A DNA stretch of 26,410 nucleotides from a virus, in the IMG/VR virus record IMGVR_UViG_3300030090_002763, positions 1 to 26,410 of that record. One strand, written 5' to 3'. Under the pieces are notes generated by a model. It saw only the letters and a program-made list of their open reading frames with translations. It searched no databases and was not told the origin of the DNA. Made by a program: the position numbers and the translations under genes. Positions 22,882 to 26,410 of the stretch are shown here, piece after piece (position 1 is the first letter of the stretch; every line of letters starts with the position of its first letter).

Positions 22882-24632
22882 TGGCAGAAGAACAAAACAT
22901 AGTAGAAGGAGCCAATCTTGGGGACGGATTTAGTTATGATGAACTAAATCCTAAGATAGATGCTCTTAGAGATTTAACAATAGAAAGTGCTGACCTACCA
23001 GATACTAATTTTGAGAGTAATAGAGTTAGTTACAGAGTTTTTTACAGTGCAGATGGTCAATCAGTTAAGGTAATGCCTGTTGACAATAACGGTCAAGTTG
23101 CGGCTGGTGCTGAACCAATATATGAGAATGGAAAATGGTATACAGATAGGATGGAAGTTAAATTATCAAAACATCCTAGAAATGGTAAGATAACATATGG
23201 CCCTTTCCTAAACGAAGAAGAAAGAGAAAAAATCAACAATACCATAAAAGATGGAGTAACTGCATATTCTCAAGCTACTGGTACGCCACTTCCTAAATTT
23301 ATCACTCAAGATGGTGAATCTACTAACATTGAGAGTTCAGCAATAGAAAATAGTGAAATAACATCAGGATTGGTGAATGAAAGTTCGAGTGTTGAACAAT
23401 CAAATTTTTATCAGAATACTGAAAATAATAACAACTCGAAAACTAATAAAGGAGAGGTTCTAATATTTGGTAGTTACAATGATGTAAATAGGAACAGGAA
23501 ACAAGAGGAGGGTTTTGGTAGAAAACATAGTTTATCTGACTATGATGATGCTGCTGATATAATGTTTAGAAAGATAGTTAGATATCCAATAGACATGGCA
23601 GACAATATGGATCACATGATGATTCAATGTTATTCTTATCAACCACCATATGCTCCAGCATTTAGAAGAGACTTTGCAACAACAAAGGTAAATTATACTA
23701 CTAACGATAAGGGGAAAAAAGTTCCAACAACTAGTCCTGGCTTTGGTATACCAAGAACAACTCCTTTTAGAAAGAAATTAGGTGCTGGTATTAAACTTCC
23801 TATGCCTAATAATATGATGGATCAAAACCCAAGAAATTGGGATGAAGGATCAATGAACACTGGATCTATGGCGGCAGTTCAATCATCTAGTAAAAGAGCA
23901 GTTCAATCGTTCTTCTCATTTGATATGTTTAATTTTGGTGGATTTTTTAGAAGAAATGCCATAGCGATGGAGAGATTAAAGAGGGAAGCTGGTAGAGCTG
24001 ATATGCTTGCAAGTCAGATTAGTCAGTTGGCTGATAACATGGGTTATGACATACCCCCAGAACAAATACTTTCTAGAAGTATAGGAGTTGTTGCAAACGC
24101 AAACACCGAGTTATTATTCAGTGGAGTATCTCTAAGAACATTTGAATTTCAATGGCAGATGAGTCCTAGAGATGAATTAGAAGCAGCAAATGTCAGAATG
24201 ATTATCCGTGCGTTTAAACAATGGTCTGCTCCCAGAAAACTTAAAAAGATAGACACAGCTGGCACTGGTATTGGCCAGGCTGGTGGGCCCTCATTCTTTT
24301 TGGGAACTCCTAATATATTCCGATTGAGATATCTCACCAGAGATAAAGAAGATATTATGGGAGTCAACAAATTCAAGCCATGTGCATTGACAAACGTTGC
24401 AGTCAACTATACACCAGAAGGCCAATGGATGGCATATGATAAGGGTATGCCTATTTCTGTTGTAATGACTTTATCATTTAACGAACTAGAACCCATATAC
24501 AACACAGATTACTCATCAGACATTAAAGAGGGTAGAGAGTATATACCAGGCAAAGAAGACAATAGAGGAGATATGTTCCCTATCAGTATTATAAAACAAA
24601 ATGAACCTCAAAACGCACAGATAGGTTATTAA
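22881..24632 (+). CDS. gp48: Baseplate tail-tube cap gp48-like, 583 aa
   Basis: The start is GTG at 22881, overlapping the previous stop as TAGTG behind a GGAGG site. The C-terminal half is the conserved part: ELLFSGVSLRTFEFQWQMSP followed by RDELEAANVRMIIRAFKQWS, then FRLRYLTRDKED, CALTNVAVNYTPEGQWMAYD and PISVVMTLSFNELEPIY, which fit T4 gp48, the tube cap on the central hub. T4 gp48 has 364 residues; the extra length is in the N-terminal half, with a Ser/Asn-rich stretch at ~160-195. Partner of the gp54-like protein encoded divergently. Confidence 0.88.
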   Translation: MAEEQNIVEGANLGDGFSYDELNPKIDALRDLTIESADLPDTNFESNRVSYRVFYSADGQSVKVMPVDNNGQVAAGAEPIYENGKWYTDRMEVKLSKHPRNGKITYGPFLNEEEREKINNTIKDGVTAYSQATGTPLPKFITQDGESTNIESSAIENSEITSGLVNESSSVEQSNFYQNTENNNNSKTNKGEVLIFGSYNDVNRNRKQEEGFGRKHSLSDYDDAADIMFRKIVRYPIDMADNMDHMMIQCYSYQPPYAPAFRRDFATTKVNYTTNDKGKKVPTTSPGFGIPRTTPFRKKLGAGIKLPMPNNMMDQNPRNWDEGSMNTGSMAAVQSSSKRAVQSFFSFDMFNFGGFFRRNAIAMERLKREAGRADMLASQISQLADNMGYDIPPEQILSRSIGVVANANTELLFSGVSLRTFEFQWQMSPRDELEAANVRMIIRAFKQWSAPRKLKKIDTAGTGIGQAGGPSFFLGTPNIFRLRYLTRDKEDIMGVNKFKPCALTNVAVNYTPEGQWMAYDKGMPISVVMTLSFNELEPIYNTDYSSDIKEGREYIPGKEDNRGDMFPISIIKQNEPQNAQIGY

Positions 24633-24633
24633 G

Positions 24634-25377
24634 ATGGCCAGTTATTTTTCTTATTTCCCAAATATAGAATACGTCTCAAGAACTACAGACAGAAGTTCTG
24701 CTGAGGAATATATTACTGTAAAAAATATTTTTAGGAGAGCAAAGATTCGTAATGATTTTTACAATGTAGCAACTGCATTTGAAGATTATATGATCATCGC
24801 TAATGAAAGACCAGATCAGGTAGCAGAAGCTGTGTATGGAGATCCTCGTTATGATTGGGTTATTCTCACTGCTAATAATATTACAAACATGAGAGAACAA
24901 TGGCCTCTCAATGCTCAAGATTTCCAAAATTATATTTTAGAGAAATATAAAACTGAAAGTGCATTGGAAGAGATCCATCATTACATAACTGAAATTAGTA
25001 TTGATAGTAGAAAAAGAATTGTTGTGCCAGAAGGTCTAAGGGTAGATTCTAATTTTAATTCTCAATATCTAGATCAATCTACAAGAGTAGAAATTGATTA
25101 CGGTGGCACATTAAATGATATAGCTACAGTTGATAATGTAGGAACTGTTAGAGATTCTAATGGTAATATAGTAACTCATGATAATATTCTTCCAGTAACC
25201 AACTATGAATATGAAGAAAACTTAAATGATGGTAAAAGAAGAATTAAAATATTGAAAGAAGATTACTTAAACGTAGTTATAAATGATATGAGAACAATAA
25301 TGAAATATAAACCATCGAGTCAATATATTGATAGGGGTCTAAAACAAGCTTACAATCCTAGATTAAGTGGGTCATAA
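24634..25377 (+). CDS. gp53: Baseplate wedge protein gp53-like, 247 aa
   Basis: The N-terminus MASYFSYFPNIEYVSRTTDR, then VKNIFRRAKIRND and YGDPRYDWVILTANNITNMR, is characteristic of gp53, the wedge component that links wedges to the hub (T4 196 aa). PDQVAEAVYGDPRYDWVILT contains the LysM-like 'YGDpryWWvI' turn common to wedge proteins. The C-terminus is longer and basic. It starts one base after the gp48 stop and ends just before a hairpin terminator. Confidence 0.9.
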   Translation: MASYFSYFPNIEYVSRTTDRSSAEEYITVKNIFRRAKIRNDFYNVATAFEDYMIIANERPDQVAEAVYGDPRYDWVILTANNITNMREQWPLNAQDFQNYILEKYKTESALEEIHHYITEISIDSRKRIVVPEGLRVDSNFNSQYLDQSTRVEIDYGGTLNDIATVDNVGTVRDSNGNIVTHDNILPVTNYEYEENLNDGKRRIKILKEDYLNVVINDMRTIMKYKPSSQYIDRGLKQAYNPRLSGS

Positions 25378-25379
25378 AA

Positions 25380-25401
25380 AAAGGGGTCGTAAGACCCCTT
25401 T
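25380..25401. terminator. Bidirectional terminator between gp53 and gp32
   Basis: AAAGGGGTC-GTAA-GACCCCTTT forms a perfect 9-bp stem with a 4-nt loop. It is preceded by further A residues and followed by TTCTTATT-like T-rich DNA, so it can end transcripts from both strands. It sits in the 32-base gap between convergent gp53 and gp32. Confidence 0.85.
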
Positions 25402-25409
25402 CTTATTGT

Positions 25410-26300
25410 TTACTCTTCAGCGAGTTTTTGAAAATAACTCAGTGCGTCATCTTCCTCTTCCGTAGTCTCCTCCACAGCAGCAACTGGTTCTGGTGTAGGG
25501 GTAAGACCCTCACTTAAATCCTCAAGATCTTCAGTATCTATCTTAGGTGTAACAACTGCCTTTCTAGCAAGAACTGCATCTAAACGTCCTTTGAGTTCTT
25601 CATAACTCTTGAACTGATCAGGAGCGGTAAACTCACTTAGATCATAGATTTTGTCATAGATCTTTTCTAGTTCAGCATCATCATCTAAAAGTGCTTCTGT
25701 CTTTCCAAACTCTGAACTGTCGTAGTTCCAGAATCCAGCGACCTGTTTAATCTTCAACTTGAAGTTAGCACCTTTCCAGAAATCAAATGGATTGATTGGT
25801 TCTTCATCTTCAAACTCAGGTTGCATTGCAGCAGTGATCTTATCAAAGATCTTTTTACCAAACTTGTATAGTTTGACTTGTCCTTCGTTCTCAGGGTTTG
25901 CAGAATCTTTTACAATGTAAACGTTTGCATAGTAAGATAACTTACGCTTCTGTTTACGAGCAATATCTTTATCTGACTCACGACCACTGTTCCATAGAGT
26001 TCTGTTAAGTTCTCCTACAGGATCGTTTTTGCCAACAGTAGTTAAACTGTTTTCAATGTACCATCCACCTGGCCCTTGAAATGCATGACTCCATACTTGA
26101 GTCCATGGCAATTCAGCATTGGCATGTGCAGGGAGGAATCGTATCACAGCGAATCCGTTACCCGCTTTATCTACAGATGGTTTCCATAGACGTTCATCTG
26201 TATTACTTCCACCTTTTTCGTTGAGTTTCTCAACTTTTTTCATCAATCTCTCTGTTAGAGAGCCTGCTTTAGATTGTTTTTTTAATGCAGCAAATGACAT
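25410..26300 (-). CDS. gp32: Single-stranded DNA-binding protein gp32, 296 aa
   Basis: The basic N-terminus (MSFAALKKQSKAGSLTERLM) and core with YYANVYIVKDSANPENEGQV, KLYKFGKKIFDKI, WKGANFKLKIKQVAGFWNYD and FTAPDQFKSYEELK align well by eye to T4 gp32 (301 aa). The C-terminus is acidic (EETTEEEDDALSYFQKLAEE), as expected for the partner-binding tail. The T4 zinc ligands are missing: only His72 is kept and the protein has no cysteine at all. It coats ssDNA during replication, repair and recombination and represses its own mRNA in T4. A GGAG site lies 9 nt before the ATG and a strong sigma-70-like promoter upstream. Confidence 0.95.
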   Translation of the reverse strand: MSFAALKKQSKAGSLTERLMKKVEKLNEKGGSNTDERLWKPSVDKAGNGFAVIRFLPAHANAELPWTQVWSHAFQGPGGWYIENSLTTVGKNDPVGELNRTLWNSGRESDKDIARKQKRKLSYYANVYIVKDSANPENEGQVKLYKFGKKIFDKITAAMQPEFEDEEPINPFDFWKGANFKLKIKQVAGFWNYDSSEFGKTEALLDDDAELEKIYDKIYDLSEFTAPDQFKSYEELKGRLDAVLARKAVVTPKIDTEDLEDLSEGLTPTPEPVAAVEETTEEEDDALSYFQKLAEE

Positions 26301-26339
26301 TTAGTATTCTCCGTATTTTTGTATTGTTGGATTGTTTGT

Positions 26340-26368
26340 ATTATAACATGTAATGATGTATTAGTCAA
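26340..26368 (-). promoter_or_regulatory. Sigma-70-type promoter TTGACT-N17-TATAAT before gp32
   Basis: On the minus strand TTGACT (26368-26363), a 17-nt spacer and a perfect TATAAT (26345-26340) precede gp32, giving a leader of about 33 nt with the ribosome site CGGAGA. This fits early or middle expression by host RNA polymerase, apart from the late tail operon. Confidence 0.75.
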
Positions 26369-26410
26369 TCTGGTATATCTTTTTCAAGTTTATCCAGAGT
26401 GATAGAAAGA

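Noticed and set aside
1-26410. A SAR11 (Pelagibacter) phage origin
   Set aside because: T4-like pelagiphages share many of these genes, but CP12 and a permuted tmRNA with an ANNIV...FSR tag point to a cyanobacterial host.
1-26410. Insertion sequences, integrase, attachment sites or CRISPR arrays
   Set aside because: None seen; coding is almost continuous with virion genes and small phage genes.

Overview
This window looks like part of the tail and baseplate region of a T4-like marine myovirus that infects picocyanobacteria (Prochlorococcus or Synechococcus). Recognisable T4-type proteins are gp32, gp53, gp48, gp4, gp54-like, gp26, gp51, gp27, gp5 and a gp29-like tape measure. The host assignment rests on three things: a CP12-like Calvin-cycle regulator, a circularly permuted tmRNA whose tag starts with the cyanobacterial ANNIV...FSR signature, and AT-rich DNA. 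All calls come from reading the sequence; no database search was run.

Layout, right to left. gp32 (minus) lies behind a near-consensus sigma-70-type promoter and converges on a plus-strand group (gp4, an unknown 164-aa protein, gp48, gp53); a bidirectional hairpin terminator separates them. A 43-base divergent spacer at 21905-21947 carries late-promoter-like motifs for both directions. From there a long minus-strand late operon runs leftward: gp54-like tube initiator, gp26, gp51, tape measure, a charged protein with a GH73-like muralytic domain, gp27, CP12, gp5, a separately encoded beta-helix spike piece, a fibre/tip-like protein and a 538-aa virion-type protein. Most junctions overlap by 1-8 nt.

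At 8688-6196 a cassette of small genes follows, preceded by TTGACA-N17-TACAAT: a 104-aa unknown, a 2OG-Fe(II) oxygenase-like protein, a 93-aa coiled-coil protein, a 47-aa protein, a permuted two-piece tmRNA gene, a 62-aa unknown and a DUF6445-like protein. The left 6.1 kb is the 5' part of one giant fibre-like structural gene that runs off the window.

Most notable points: (1) the permuted tmRNA, with an AlaRS-type G3-U70 acceptor stem and an atypical tag ending in VTA; (2) a canonical -1 slippery heptamer T TTT TTC that would fuse gp26 to gp51 just before the tape measure gene, as in G/GT tail-assembly chaperones; (3) CP12 placed inside the baseplate-hub operon; (4) a spike that seems split across genes, with the lytic domain placed in a tape-measure-adjacent protein rather than in gp5.
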